Shown here piece by piece: positions 33,240-46,190 of a stretch of 64,000 bases of DNA; the first letter of the stretch is position 1, and each line of letters opens with the position of its first letter. A program made the position numbers and the translations under genes. The notes below the pieces were generated by a model. The model was given only the letters and a program-made list of their open reading frames with translations, was not told where the DNA came from and made no database searches. The stretch covers positions 377,501 to 441,500 of the forward strand of contig BROG01000458.1 of assembly GCA_030159075.1 (NCBI GenBank), read 5' to 3'. The stretch comes from Atrina japonica (lineage: Eukaryota; Mollusca; Bivalvia; Pterioida; Pinnidae).

Positions 33240-36200
33240 ATTTATTCTTTACAATATTTCCCTGATATATTAATTTAACCAAAATTTGAAGTCGATTTCA
33301 GCGACTGCTAGGGGCTGGAAGTATGCTCCTGAGATACAATTTGAAATTATCCAATTTGGAAACTCGATGTGTTCTCTGGCTTCCAGAAATAAAAACATCG
33401 TTTTCCCAGTGGTCTCTGGGGTATGCTACACAGAAATGTGCAGTTTTATAGTAATAGTTATTTTTTCACAAGACGGTTTCTACTCTATCATTCTCTCATA
33501 CACGACCGCGCGTGCATACCTATAAAATTGTCTGTACTTCCTGGTTTACCAAAATCCACATTTGTAATTTAAATGACACTTAAACTACATTTATGTTTGT
33601 TTATCTAGGCATAAATGCGTGAAATATATTCAAATTAAAAAATATGCATTTGAATGTTCTATAACATGAAAACGTTTGCATATTTATATATAAATTGTGC
33701 ATTAACAATGCTCACCTTCCCTCTCAATATGTAATAAAGCGAAACACGTGTTTAATTCTAAATTGAGAGAAAATCTAGTTCATACATCTAAAAACATACA
33801 ATAATTTCATAGTTTTGCATCTGGAAGCAAAAAAAAATCATCTAACTTAGTTTAAGTGAAGACTGGATTTGGCTGAAAGAGATACATTAAATTTATATTG
33901 TATTTGATATTTCTAGACGTTGAATTGTGCATATAATGGGCATGTAAAGGTAATGCAAATCAGCAATACGTAGACTTGTTGCAAATGTCAGTTGAATGTC
34001 ACATGTCAATGCCAGTTCGGAAATATCAATAACACATATACAATTATGCTGACACTGTAAAAGACAAAGATGTCATATTTGGCAGATTTCACGAGTGTTA
34101 AGTTTTACATGGACGGAGAACGTCCCACTGAAAAGATTTCGTCTTTGTTTATGTTACACAAAGGTTGTATGAAATAAAGAGGAAATTTGTTGCTAATGTT
34201 ACTCTTGTGCTATTATTAATGTTGTTGGACGGAAAATGTGCTGCACAATGAATTTTTTCCATAAGCAATTGCTTTTATACCCCGATGATGTTCAAAAAAT
34301 GAAAAACAATCCTTATATTTATATACATTACAATTTTTCAGTGAAACTGTAGTCCACTGGATACTAAATTCATTCCAGAACACTGACTTTGCGGGGGTGT
34401 TTTCATATGACGTAATGGCTCAACAGCTGTTTTGACATGAGAAGTAGTTCTCTTTTCTGATCGCAAATACTAATGAAATTGAGGTTTAATTTCTTTTTTT
34501 ATATCATTTTGAAAGAAACTAGTGATATGGACAATTTTGAATACTTATTCTCAGATTTAGTTCGCGATTTTTAATATTCGACCATTTAGTAGTGGCGGGT
34601 TAAATGTGTCAGAAGAGAATTGCACGAATGGGCCGTGTGCAAATGGCTGATAGGCCTACCATGTGCGATTTGGATAGCAACAGATGATCGTTGTTTACAA
34701 AAAAATTTCGTTTGAATTCTGATATTTTATCAGTAGAATATATCACAGAAAGTTTGAGTGTAACTATTAATATTCGTTCATGACAACTGGAAGTAGCCAT
34801 TCTATTTGATATTTTACCAATCACTGAATCAGCTGGGAAATGCCGTGAACTGTGAAGGGGTGACGATTTCGTAAGTAGACCTATTTCAGTATATAGGCTA
34901 GCCCACTAGCAAATCCTTCAAATCAATTGAAACAAGACAAATGCAGATTATGTTGTGAAATAACAAACTTTTATTGTTCTGTTTAAAAGATAATTATCGA
35001 CACGTTCGTTATGGAAAATCCGTGTAGGCGTATAAATTATAATAGATCCATATGTCAATTAAGACTTCAGTTTTTACCAGCTGATCATATAGAGTACCCC
35101 GTCAATTTACTGAGAAACCTATGAACACTACTTATGCTCGGCATTAACATTACAGGTTGTGAAAAACAAGACGGGCCTGGTAATTAGCCTAGCAATTAAT
35201 AGGATTTGAGGTGAAATGAGAGTCGATTTTACGCGATGCGAGTGACGAATTGTTTCTGAATAGGAATAGCCTATATGGTGACGGAAAAGCAAGCTGTTTA
35301 TCAGAGATGCAGGACAAAATTGCACTAGACCTGACTCCCTTTTCAACTTACTTACAAGCAACGTAACTACGAAGCAAATTTTCATTTCTGTGGCCTGTGT
35401 TTCTTTTCATAACATGACCTAGATATATCGCAATAGGTCTATGATATGGGCATATACAGTGTGCTACAGATGCAGGCCTAGTCTTGTGTTTCAGTGAGTT
35501 TTGTTTGTTTTGTGGTAATTAATGGCTTTAAATAAAAATATGGAATGAATGTGTGTTATTTTATTCTTTATTGATTCATTCATATGTTCAGAGAATACTT
35601 GGCCGACAAATCGCTGCCGTAACATGGTCATGGAAAGGGTTTCTTAGATATTCAGGTATTCCTACGCCAGCTAGCGGTTAACACTTAGATCACGTGATGA
35701 CTCACTGGTTTTATTGATACAACAATACGGACGTTCTGTATAACTGTAATGAAGGAAATTACAGTCTTATTTACAATACTTATTTTCAATATCAATGCTT
35801 GCGATCAATGCTCTTTCAGGCATGAAATTAAGCATTTGCATAGAGCTCTCTGCATTCTGGGTAATTGTGCGCAGATGTAGTAAAAACATTTTAATTTCCT
35901 TTGCTAGTGAAGACGGAAAAATTTAACATGACCAACGCAAAAAAAAATAAAATCTCCTGGTCAACTGTTTTCTGACATACTTGACTCGACTCTAGCTTCA
36001 GAATTGCTAACTTATACTGATTGTCACAATTGTATCCCCAAATCCCCACACAAGACAAATTATAGGACATACATGCTGCTAATGTTATGCATGATAACAA
36101 GGACGAAAAATGGTCTTTGTGACCTCATTGATAAAAATGTTTATATATTTATAAAAACGAGGTACTCTTTAAAATTCAAATTTGGATAGAATCTTGAAAA

Positions 36201-36500
36201 AAATCATTTTGTTCCGCATAAAAGGTATTTTTCAACAACTCTGCAAAAAGGACATCAGAATTGAAAGGATTTCATTCCGTCGTATTTTGCGCTCAATTTT
36301 TACATAAACAGTAAAACATAGTAAAATAACGTAGATCATTGAATATGTATCAGTTTGATGTAATATTAATCAGGATATCATATTCATGCATAAAGTAATG
36401 AATTATTACTTCATATTATTAATTTAAGTATTTTTAGTATTTCTGTCCATGTAAAACTAGCACTCTTGAAATCTGCCATTTACTAATTATACTAACGATT
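33240..36500. other. Gene-free AT-rich interval
   Basis: Only short unconserved frames. No exon with paired splice sites or RNA gene was recognised. Confidence 0.55.
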
Positions 36501-36517
36501 TGCAACAAACACAAGTT

Positions 36518-36521
<4 letters not shown>

Positions 36522-36579
<58 letters not shown>
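36522..36579. repeat. (GA)n microsatellite
   Basis: 58 bp of GA. Confidence 0.97.
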
Positions 36580-36582
<3 letters not shown>

Positions 36583-36712
36583 CAAAAATTTTAATTGAGA
36601 AACAGGTTGATAAAATAAGAGACAGATGTAGTCTTCTCAAAAGGTAATCTTTTCAGCCAGTGATATCCAAAACTATGTTAGTATTGTAAATTAGTAATTT
36701 TGTTTTGAATTT

Positions 36713-38123
36713 CTTATGAATTTTCTAAAACTGAAAAATGAAGGGGGGGGGGTAATTTTCCACATTTTCGACTTCATTTCCAAAACCGCTGAAGGGACTT
36801 TGATGAAACTTTATAGGAAGCAAGTACTTAAGGTCCTCTATCAAGTTTATATATTTCGGTCAGATCGGCCCAAGGGATGGAACCAGGATGGGGCAAAATA
36901 GGCCCCAGGCGGTACCCCTCTTTAAAATTCTTCTCCTCCAGAACCGCTGCTTGAATTGAAAAAATAATTGTATCTGGGTGATCTACATAGATGTATGATT
37001 CAAATTTGTTAATTTCGTTGAAATTGGAAAATAACTTTTTTATGCGTTATTGACGTCTTTTTAGACTTAGTAATTTTCATTCATTTTTGTATGATTTCTT
37101 TGATCTTCTCCCCTATTTTTCATTGTGATGTTTTCATTTCATGTCTTCTATCTGTGGTTTGGTAGATAAATGCTTTCCTGACAGAATTTTGCTGAATTTT
37201 TTAAAATTTTTTTATGAATTTTCTAAAACTGAAAAATGAAGGGGGTGGGGTAATTTTCCACATTTTCGACTTCTTCTCCAAAACCGCTGAAGGGATTTTG
37301 ATGAAACTTTATTGCAAGCAAGTACTTTAGGTCCTCTATCAAGTTTGTTCATTTCGGTCAGATCGGCCAAAGGGATGGAACCAGGATGGGGCAAAAACTG
37401 GCCCCGGGGTACCACTCTTTAGAAATCTTCTCCTCCAGAACCGCTGCATGGATTGAAAAACTAATTGTACATAGATGTGTGATTAAAGTTTTTAAATTAC
37501 GTAGAAATCGGAAAATAAATTTTTGACGTGTTTTTGATGTCTTTCTACACATTGTCATTTACATTTATTTTTATATGATTTCTTTGATTTTATCCTCATT
37601 TATTCATCATGATGCATTCATTTTAAGTGTTTTACATGTAATTAGGTAGAGAAATGCTTTTCTTAATTTTTTTTTTTTTTTTTTTTATGAATTTTTAAAA
37701 CTGCAAAAAGAAGTAGGGGGCATTTTTTCATACACTTGTTCTTCAGAACCGCTGAAGGATAAAGGAAGCAAGTACGGTGTCTAAGTTCCCCTAACAAGTT
37801 TATTATTATTTTTTAACCAGATCGACTCAGAGGTGGATCCAGGGTGAGCTAAATAGATCTCAGAGGGTACCCCTCTTTGAAAATCTTCTCCAGAACTGCT
37901 GCATGGATTGAAAAACTAATTACATCTGAGTGATTTTTATGGATGCATGATTCAATTTCCTGTTTTTGAAATAAATTGTAAAATTATTTTTTGAAATGTT
38001 TTTGACATCTTTCCCAACTTTGTCATTTTCATTCAAATCTTTTTTAAGTCTCTTCCACTCCCAAGAAGTGTTAAAATAATTTGTAAATTTGAGATTCCCA
38101 TATTTGTAAGATACCAACACAGT

Positions 38124-38157
<34 letters not shown>
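36713..38157 (+). repeat. Three ~490-bp tandem units ending in a palindrome
   Basis: The block TATGAATTTTCTAAAACTGA recurs at about 36,713, 37,212 and, shortened, 37,685. Each unit continues with AACCGCTGAAGGGA, GTCCTCTATCAAGTTT, GGATGGAACCAGGATGGGGC and CTCCAGAACCGCTGCATGGA. The array finishes at 38,125-38,157 with GTGAGCGATGTGGCCCATGG and GCCTCTTGTTT, where GGCCCATGGGCC is a perfect 12-bp palindrome. A short relic is at about 8,900. It looks like the 3' part of a non-autonomous dispersed element; a Helitron-like nature is only a guess because the end is not the classical CTRR. Confidence 0.6.
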
Positions 38158-38159
<2 letters not shown>

Positions 38160-38621
38160 TCTGTTGTATTAGATATTCTACGAATAAGGTTATTGTTTTA
38201 ATAATTAATGGATATCTTTGAATATCATGATAAAATCCATTAGGCTTTATCAATCATTCTGTTTGGGTTTGATTTATTTATTGCTGTAGTATTCTCAATT
38301 AATGCAAGCATGGCTGCTTATTATTCAATCATCATAACAATTATTTATAGATTACTTTGACATCATCCATACATCTTAAAATTATCTAGTTTTTTATAAC
38401 TGAAATGACATGCTACGTCCATTAGAGCTAATTGTGTTTTCTAAATTAAAATGCGAGACATTTATTTTTTGAAATTTGTATAATCCTTTTTTTAATAATT
38501 TGCGGCAGTAAGACCCATTACATGGACAGTGTAGTTATAGTATAGGATAAATAAACAATTAATAATTCAAATCCACGTATAACCACTCAAAAGCCTTTTT
38601 CTATCAGTTTGTATTGAACTG

Positions 38622-39240
38622 TTACGGTAAGGCGATTTACCGAAGCAGATTGAATTACCGAAACAGACGGAAACAATGCCTAAACACACTTAAATTAGTA
38701 GAACAAGATACAAATGTCGTAATCTATGTTGTCGAATATTTTAAAAATGTTATTTGTAACCTGATTTATGAGTATTTATGGGTTAATTCCTAATAAATTC
38801 CCACAAAAAGAGTCAAGACCGAAACACATTACAGTTACCGAAACAGACAGAAACAATACCGAAACACACAACAAAGGCACATTGATGACCATAGCAAGAT
38901 ACAAAATGTTTAAATGCTTACTGAAAATGTATTTTGTAACATGACTTATGTATAATTATTGATTGAATTTAATGAATAAATCCCTGAAACAAGACCGAAA
39001 CACACTACAATTACCAAAAGAGATTAGTCTTGTTTCGGTAATTGTATCTAGTCTGTTTCGGTCTTGTTTGGGAAATTTATTCAGAATTAAGCCATAATTA
39101 TACTTAAATTATGTTACAAAATATATTTTAAATATATATACTACAACATTTGTATCTTGCTTCAGTAATAGTGGTGTGTTTCAGTCTGTTTCGGTAATTG
39201 TAGTCTGTTTCGTTCAATCGTCCGGCCCAACCGTTCTACG
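38622..39240. mobile_element. Foldback element rich in ACCGAAACAG
   Basis: The left arm (38,625-38,760) and the right arm (39,110-39,238) are inverted copies: GATTGAATTACCGAAACAG and AACAAGATACAAATGT at left, their complements at right. Sub-repeats CCGAAACA and TGTTTCGGT occur many times inside. No coding capacity. An inner pair near 38,990-39,060 continues the stem. Confidence 0.7.
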
Positions 39241-39289
39241 TTTATACTTATCTGAAGTGTATTCTAAGTTATTCGAACAAGCTGATGAA

Positions 39290-39665
39290 GTCGTGTATTT
39301 GCAAAATGATCGATTATTTGTTGTTGTTGTTTTTTTTGTATAACACCCCGCCAAGGATATTTCACTTATATGGAGATATCACCAGCTTTAGATGGTGATA
39401 CAAATTTTGACCTGTGCTATGGACAGACGCCAATGCAATGAGGGTTCTTTTATGTGACAGGCCTTCCGAGACACGTGACCTCAAATTTAAGTCTCATCCG
39501 AAAGACTCGTGATTATCACTTCGTATGCCGATCGCTTGGCGAACCAACAGTCACTACCATTGTAACAAGAATTATTTGGTATGACCCGGTCTGGGAATCG
39601 AACCCGGGACCTCTCGCTTACGAGTCAAACGCTCTACCATTAGACCACGGCAAGCGGTTGCAGAA
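39290..39665 (-). repeat. tRNA-headed SINE of marine invertebrates
   Basis: In minus orientation the head is tRNA-like: GTGGTCTAATGGTAGAGC (box A) and GGGTTCGATTCC (box B) at tRNA-like spacing, with CTCGTAA where the anticodon loop would be (Thr-like). The body has GCTTGGCG, GAGACTTA, GGTGATATCTCCATATAAGT, and the 3' end reaches an AACAACAACAA run. Similar repeats are, from memory, widespread in bivalves. It is not a functional tRNA because the acceptor stem is not formed. Confidence 0.65.
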
Positions 39666-40251
39666 TGATCAGTAGATTACTTTGAACATGCTATTGTTCA
39701 CGTCGTTTACTGGGTCATTATTGCATGATAGTCATTTCCCTTCATGAACCAAGTGTTTGAACTTAATACTTTATACAAATGTCTTCAAAGACATCCAATC
39801 GTTCTCTTAATAATAACGAATTTAGTAACAACGGTATTTATAGAGGGCGAAGCCTCAAATATGTAGAGAAACTCACATTATTACATCCAGGGACCCGTAC
39901 TACTAATAGTAAAAATTCTGCTTACATCGGGAAGTTGCGCGAGACACAATCAAAATGTCGTAATTGCAAAGTCATAACTTAAAAGCGCATTGCAGAGTAG
40001 GTCATAAAGTACCGCATTTATTTTATGAGTAATAAATAACACATAAGATTCTATTTAAGTTTTAACACCAAGGAAACGGTCATCCACTAAATATTTTATT
40101 CAGAACAATGAGTGAATGACCGGGACACTTACGTGATAAAAACACTAAACATCAATCCCTTTGGGGATTATGTTGTGTTGCCCCTGCTAAAGGGATTAAT
40201 TAAACATGGAAAACTGTTGATGAATGCTTTCAAACCTCTCCATAGGTTTAC

Positions 40252-42870
40252 AGTAGTTATAGGCAGTGCCATAGCATGCAGTTTCAAATTTAGCGCCGTT
40301 GATGACGTCATCAGAATTGGCTTCTGATTGGTCAATTTGAAACTGCACGCTATGGAGCCGCCTGTGATGTCATACCGGAAGTGCGTCATACCGGAAGTGC
40401 GTCATAAGGGAAGTGAGATTATGTTGTCATGGCGACAAAGAGAAAGAGCCAATCGTTGTCTATAACCGGAAGTGGAAGGTTGTGGAGGCGGCCATCTTGG
40501 ATCAAGAGCCAATGAGAGCCTTCGGTACAAGAGGTCGGGGTCAAGAGAGGTCACATGAGTTAACGAGAGGTCAACGTCTAAAGATAGAAGTTGGGTTTTT
40601 CCGGTTTTTGGATTCAGAGTGAATCTATTTTTAAAACCGACTCTTTGGGTTTTTCCAGGTTTGTTAAATCAGCAGTAGGTGTCGCGATCACAGTCGGTGA
40701 GAGTTAACGATCCTGTATCAAGTGCGCAAGCGCGAAAAGCGGTAGGCCGAGCTTGAACATGTTATCCTTGTACTAAGACTCATAGAGTTTATGAGTATGT
40801 ACAAAGGGAGATCACTGTGTATAGACTCTATAGGTGGGACAAAGGGAGATCACTCTGTATAGACTGTATAGATGGGACAAAAGGGAAATCACTGTGTATA
40901 GCCTGTATGAGTAGAACAAAAGGGAGATTACTCTGTATAGACTGTATGGGTGGAACAAAGGGGAGATCAGTGTGCATAGACTGTATAGGTGAAACATCAC
41001 TCTGTATAGATTGTTTAGGTGGAACAAAGGGAGATTACTCTGTATAGACTATAGGGATGGAACAAAAGGGGAGACTATATGCACTGTATAGTGTATAGTG
41101 TATATATACTCTGTATAGACTCTATAGGTGGAACAAAGGGAGATCACTCTGTATAGACTGTATAGATGGGACAAAGGGGAGATCACTCTGTATAGACTGT
41201 AGGGATGGGACAAATGGGGAGATCACTGTGTATAGACTGTAGGGATAGGACAAAAGGGATATCACTCTGTATAGCCTGTATGAGTAGGACAAAAGGGAGA
41301 TTACTCTGTATAGACTGTATAGGTGGAACAAAGGGGAGATCACTGTGCATAGACTCCATAGGTGAAACATTCCTCTGTATAGACTCTAGGGCTGGAACAA
41401 AAAAGGAGATTATTCTATATCGACTGTATGCACTAAACCAGAGAGGGTGGGTGGGTAGTGAAACTGGAAGTATCGAAGGGTAGCCATCTTGGCTATGGAA
41501 TCATGGGATATCTAGTAGACTGACTAATCTCACGGCAGGAGAGATACATAGAACATGAAAGTGTGTAACGTACACAAAGTTTGCAAAGTCATCAAGTATG
41601 TGCCATTCTCAAAGTTTGCAAAGTGATCAAGTGTGTGTGTGTGCCGTTCTCAAAGTTTGCAAAAGTGACCAAGTGTGTACCGATCTCATGTTTCAAAGTT
41701 TGCAATGTGTGCAACGTTCTAAGATATGAAGTCTCAAAGTGGCAAAGTGACAAAAGTGACAAAGTGACAAAAGTGACAAAGTGACAAAAGTGACAAAGTG
41801 ACAAAGTGACAAAGTTGTGAAGTATGAAGTTGTTCACTTACATCGTTTCAACAAGTATCAAAGTTCAGACAGTGACAAAAGTATCTATATTATTCTATAT
41901 TGTTTTTTGTAATTCTGTATATAAAAAAAAAAATTTAAACACTCATCAGAGGATTTTTTCTGACGATGTTGACTCTTCGAGCTTCGGATGCCAAATGAGC
42001 TCTCAGAGGTCTAACTGAACTTATTTACTAGTTTTTTTAAAGTTACTATTTTTACTAAATTGAATTTCTATCTAATAAAAATTTTATCGATCAAGTAAAA
42101 GAACTAGTGATTGTTCACATTCACTTACTATAGGTTAGACTTACCACTACAGTATAACACAAAGAGACACACAAAAACTGCATACTTTCAGTTAAGGTTT
42201 CTTTTCGAATAAGATGAGTGGCTCTTAAAAGGGCCGTTGGTTTTCGGGTTAAAAACCCTGTGCTTTACAGACACCGGCAATAGACCATCTTCGGCCTTCT
42301 GGCCTCAGCTCTTTTGCTCAGCTACACGTAGTGGCGTACCATTTTAATAATCCAGCCTTCTGTCAATCATAGAACTCCCACTCCTGGGACGCCATCTTCA
42401 ATTTCTTTAGGATGTACCAGGGTTTCAGCCTCCAGGAAAGTACGACGTCTTCTGAAACGAATTGCGGTGAAAATAGATGCGCACAGCTTTTTATATGACC
42501 AGTACAGCGCACGTGACGTACTCCGTCTCATCAACTTTGACCTCTTTGATGATTGGTCTATAGAGAGCTGAGTGAATCTATTTTTAGAACAGAAAGTTTA
42601 GGTTTTACAGTTTTGAGGTCTACAACTTTGATCGTTTAGGGTATTCCCCTGATGGCATGATATAGCTTTAGCTAAATAAACGTTGTTTGAACTCTTATGT
42701 TTTTTACTCAGACTCAAACTAGACCTATGTAATAAAAATTCAAACACTCACCCATACTGGCAGTGGTTTTCTATTCATTGTAATGATGCTGACACCTCGA
42801 GCTCCGGATCTCAAATAAGTTTTCACAGGCTTAACTGGACCTCTTGTAGTCACATGACGTATTATATTAG
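40252..42870 (+). repeat. Left inverted arm of miniature Polinton
   Basis: In order: terminal hairpin (40,261-40,362), regulatory-site cluster (40,303-40,520), array of ~38-bp units AGGGAGATCACTCTGTATAG (40,800-41,420), array of CAAAGTTTGCAAAGTGATCA units (41,575-41,700), an array of GTGACAAAGTGACAAAA (41,750-41,815), then a block around CGAGCTTCGGATGCCAAATG that recurs diverged at 42,780-42,840. Open frames across the arrays are low-complexity shadows. Confidence 0.85.
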
Positions 42871-43433
42871 ACTTTAATCTAATCAAGTGAATACTTCAGT
42901 CATAACAAAAACACAAATGAAATAAAACGTTTAATGTTGAACGAATATACACATAAAAAAACAGTAACGAGTAGCATCCTAACGATTGCCATTCTATTTT
43001 ACCTAAGTAAACACATCCGAGTCGTTTGATGTCGAATGACAGTTTATTGAGAACACTATTCTGTGTATTGATGTATTGATAATGCATCAAGAGGACGCGT
43101 TTTTATCTTTACAAGATCAAAATCTTACCGTGACTGGCATTACAAAATGGCGAGACCTACCACCCTGCAAGATAAGTACAGTCAGCTGACGTCACACTAG
43201 TGCCATCAGCTGACATGCCTAAGCGGATTTCAACTCTAAATCGTTTCAGACTTATGATCTAAATGAAGTTCGCAATCTAAGTAGTGTTTAGTCGCTACAA
43301 TATTTTAAACTTGCCGCTACAGAATAACACAGCATACAATAAAACCTGCATACTTTTAGTTAAGGTTTTCTAATAAGATGGGTGGCCCTTAAAAGGACCG
43401 TTGATTGCTCCAAAAAGCTGAATAAGGGAGACT

Positions 43434-43756
43434 CTAGTATTTGTCGAGTAGACGTCGCCAACGACGAACTTCTCTTTCTTTCTCTATCATCAGTCGATTT
43501 ATCTCTGCCTTGTGTTGTCGAAGATTGACTAATGCTTCCTGAGTTAGTACGTATTTTACAGGTGTTAAAAGTGGAGTCTCAGGTCTAGGTGGTCCCTGGT
43601 GTTATGTAGTAGGCGAAGATAGTCTAGTAGGTAATGATGGGGTCCTACCAGAATCTTTGGCCTGTGTCGCCTTACTACAATACGTGTTCTCCGTGTAAGA
43701 ATGATTCTCATGTTTCTCTCTTCAGATTGCATATCAATGTCGGATGAGTTATCCAT
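43434..43756 (-). pseudogene. Polinton left-end small basic coiled-coil gene
   Basis: The ATG at 43,756 opens an acidic then strongly basic N-terminus (TRRTRIVVRRHRPK). After a shift near 43,565 the frame continues with LRQHKAEINRLMIEKERE, a charged amphipathic helix, to a stop at 43,434-43,436. The gene at 55,034-55,424 in the full Polinton has the same plan (basic block, then IRRLIKEKE). Being the only gene kept between the arms, it is either essential in cis or simply adjacent to the retained end. No domain recognised. Confidence 0.6.
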
Positions 43757-43790
43757 GATGAACTAATACCGAGACTCAGACAGTACTAGA

Positions 43791-43797
43791 TTATATA
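43791..43797 (-). promoter_or_regulatory. TATA box of small coiled-coil gene
   Basis: TATATAA on the minus strand, 35 bp upstream of the ATG. The full Polinton has TATATAA at the matching place (55,466-55,472), with GATACCGAGTC-like conserved sequence between. Confidence 0.6.
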
Positions 43798-43974
43798 GAG
43801 TTTATAACGTACACTGTGCACTCTGTGTTTTCTTGTGATGTGAGCCCCAGATACCAAACAGGTCACATAATCCCTGAATTGCATATTTCTACTCTCTATC
43901 TCTTATCCCTTTTTATCTATTAAAATATCAATATCTCAGAAGAAAAAGTCATATGACTTTAAAAAACTAGAGAA

Positions 43975-46190
43975 TAGGTTCAGTTAGACCTCTGAGAGCT
44001 CATTTGAGATCCGGAGCTCGAAGTGTCAGCATCAATACAATGAATAGAAAACAACTGCCAGAGTGTTTGAATTTTTATTACATAGGTATAGTTTTTACCT
44101 TATGGAACATGTACAAACAGTAAATTTCAATATCTTAGTAAAACCATAAGAGTTCAAACAACGTTTATTTAGCTAAAGCCATATCATGCCATCAGGGAAA
44201 TACCCTAACCGATCAACGTTGTAGACCTCAAAACTTTCGGTTCTAAAAATAGATTCACTCAGCTCTCTATAGACCAATCATCAAAGACGTCAAAATTCAT
44301 GAGACGGAGTACTTCGCGTGCGCTGTACTTGTCATATAAAAAGCTGTGCGCATCTATTTTCACCGCAATTCGTTTCAGAAGACACAAAATTTAACAAATA
44401 TGATGAACATCGTACTTTCCTGGAGGCTGAAACCCTGGTACATCCTAAAGAAATTGAAGATGGCGTCCCAGGAGTTAGAGTTCTATGATTGACAGAAGGC
44501 TGGATTATTAAGATGGCACCTGTAGCTGAGCGAAAGACCTGAGGCCAGAAGGCCGAAGATGGTGTATTGCCGGTGTCTGTAAAACACAGGGTTTTTAACC
44601 CGAAAACCAACGGCCCTTTTAAGGGCCACTCATCTTATTCGAAAAGAAACCTTAACTGAAAGTATGCAGTTTTTGTGTGTCTGTTTGTGTTATACTGTAG
44701 TGGTAAGTCTAACCTATAGTAAGTGAATGTGAACATTCACTAGTTCTTTTACTTGATCGATGAAATTTTATTAGATAGAAATTCAAACTAGTAAATTCTA
44801 AAAATAGTAACTTTAAAAAACAAGAGAATAAGTTCAGTTAGACCTCTGAGAGCTCATTTGGCATCCGAAGCTCGAAGAGTCAACATCGTCAGAAAAAATC
44901 CTCTGGTGAGTGTTTCAATTTTTTATTTTATATACAGAAGTACAATAAACAATATAAAATAATACATATACTTTTTTCACTGTCTGAACTTTGATACTTG
45001 TTGAAACGATGTAAGTGAACAACTTCATACTTCACAACTTTGTCACTTTGTCACTTTTGTCACTTTTTCACTTTTGTCACTTGTGTCACTTTGTCACTTG
45101 TTTCACTTTGTCACTTGTGTCACTTGTGTCACTTTGTCACTTTGAGACTCAATAACTTAGAACGTTGCAGACATTGCAAACTTTGAAACATGAGAACGGT
45201 ACACATTTGATCACTTGGGAAACTTTGAGAACGGCACACACACACACGTGATCATTTTGTAAACTTTGAGAACGGCACACACACTTGATCACTTGGCAAA
45301 CTTTGAGAACGGTACACACTTGATCACTTTGCAAACTTTGAGTACATTACACACTTTCATGTTCTATGTATCTCTCTCCTGCCGTGAGATTAGTCAGTCT
45401 CTGATAAAATAGATACCCCATGATTCCATAGCCAAGATGGCTACCCTTCCTGTACTTTCAGTTTCACTACCCATCCTCTCTCTTTGGTTTAGTGCATACA
45501 GTGCATATAGAGTAATCTCCCCTTTTGTTCCATCCCTATAGTCTATACAGAGTAATCTACCCTTTGTTCCACCCATACAGTCTATACAGAGTAATCTCCC
45601 TTTTGTTCTACTCATACAGGCTATACGCAGTGATCTTCCCATTTGTCCCATCTATACAGTATATACACAGTGATCTCCCCATTTGTCCCATCTATACAGT
45701 GATCTCCCCTTTGTCCCATCTATACAGTCTATACACAGTGATCTCCCTTTGTACATACTCATAAACTATAGTCTTAGTACAAGGATAACATGTTCAAGTT
45801 TGACTCACGGTTACGAGCTCGACCTACCGCTTTACGCGCTTGCGCACTTGATACAGGACTCTCACCGACTGTGGCGACACCTACTGCTGATTTTACAAAC
45901 CTGGAAAAACTCAAAGTTTCGGTTCTAAAGATAGATTCACTCTCAGCCCAAAACTGGAAAAACCCAACTTATATCTTTAGCCGTTGACTTCTCTTGAACT
46001 CACATGACCTCTCGTGACCCCGACCTCTTGTAACGAAGGCTATCATTGGCTCGTTATCCAAGATGGCCGCCCCACAACCTTTGATTTCCAATCATAGACA
46101 CGCCTCCGAGCTCAACGATTGGCTCTTTCTCCTTAATGCATGACAACAGGACCTCATTTCCGGTATGACGTACTTCCGGTATGACGCACT
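43975..46190 (-). repeat. Right inverted arm of miniature Polinton
   Basis: Reverse complement of the left arm in the same order: CGAGCTCCGG block (44,010), TTAAGGTTTCTTTTCG block (44,640), GTCACTTTGTCACTTTTG array (45,040-45,145), CACTTTGCAAACTTTGAG array (45,170-45,345), CTCCCTTTGT units (45,500-45,760), CAAGATGGCCGCC (46,060) and ACTTCCGGTATGACG repeats ending at 46,190. It lacks the terminal hairpin present at 40,261-40,362. Confidence 0.85.

Noticed and set aside
33286..33525. 79-codon frame as an exon
   Set aside because: No splice-site pair with phase continuity, no motif, no neighbour exon.
39560..39665. Functional tRNA gene
   Set aside because: Boxes A and B are present but the acceptor and anticodon stems do not form properly, and a SINE body follows.
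40812..41483. Open frames with repeated Tyr/Ser/Leu or Cys-Ile-Asp patterns in the Polinton arms
   Set aside because: They follow the 38-bp tandem array on both strands and are not conserved as proteins between arms.
41581..41837. Cys/Val and Thr/Leu-rich frames
   Set aside because: Shadows of the CAAAGTTTGCAAAGTG and GTGACAAA arrays.
44332..44610. 92-codon minus-strand frame in the right arm
   Set aside because: Lies in the inverted arm; the equivalent left-arm sequence is not open in the same way, so it is a chance frame.
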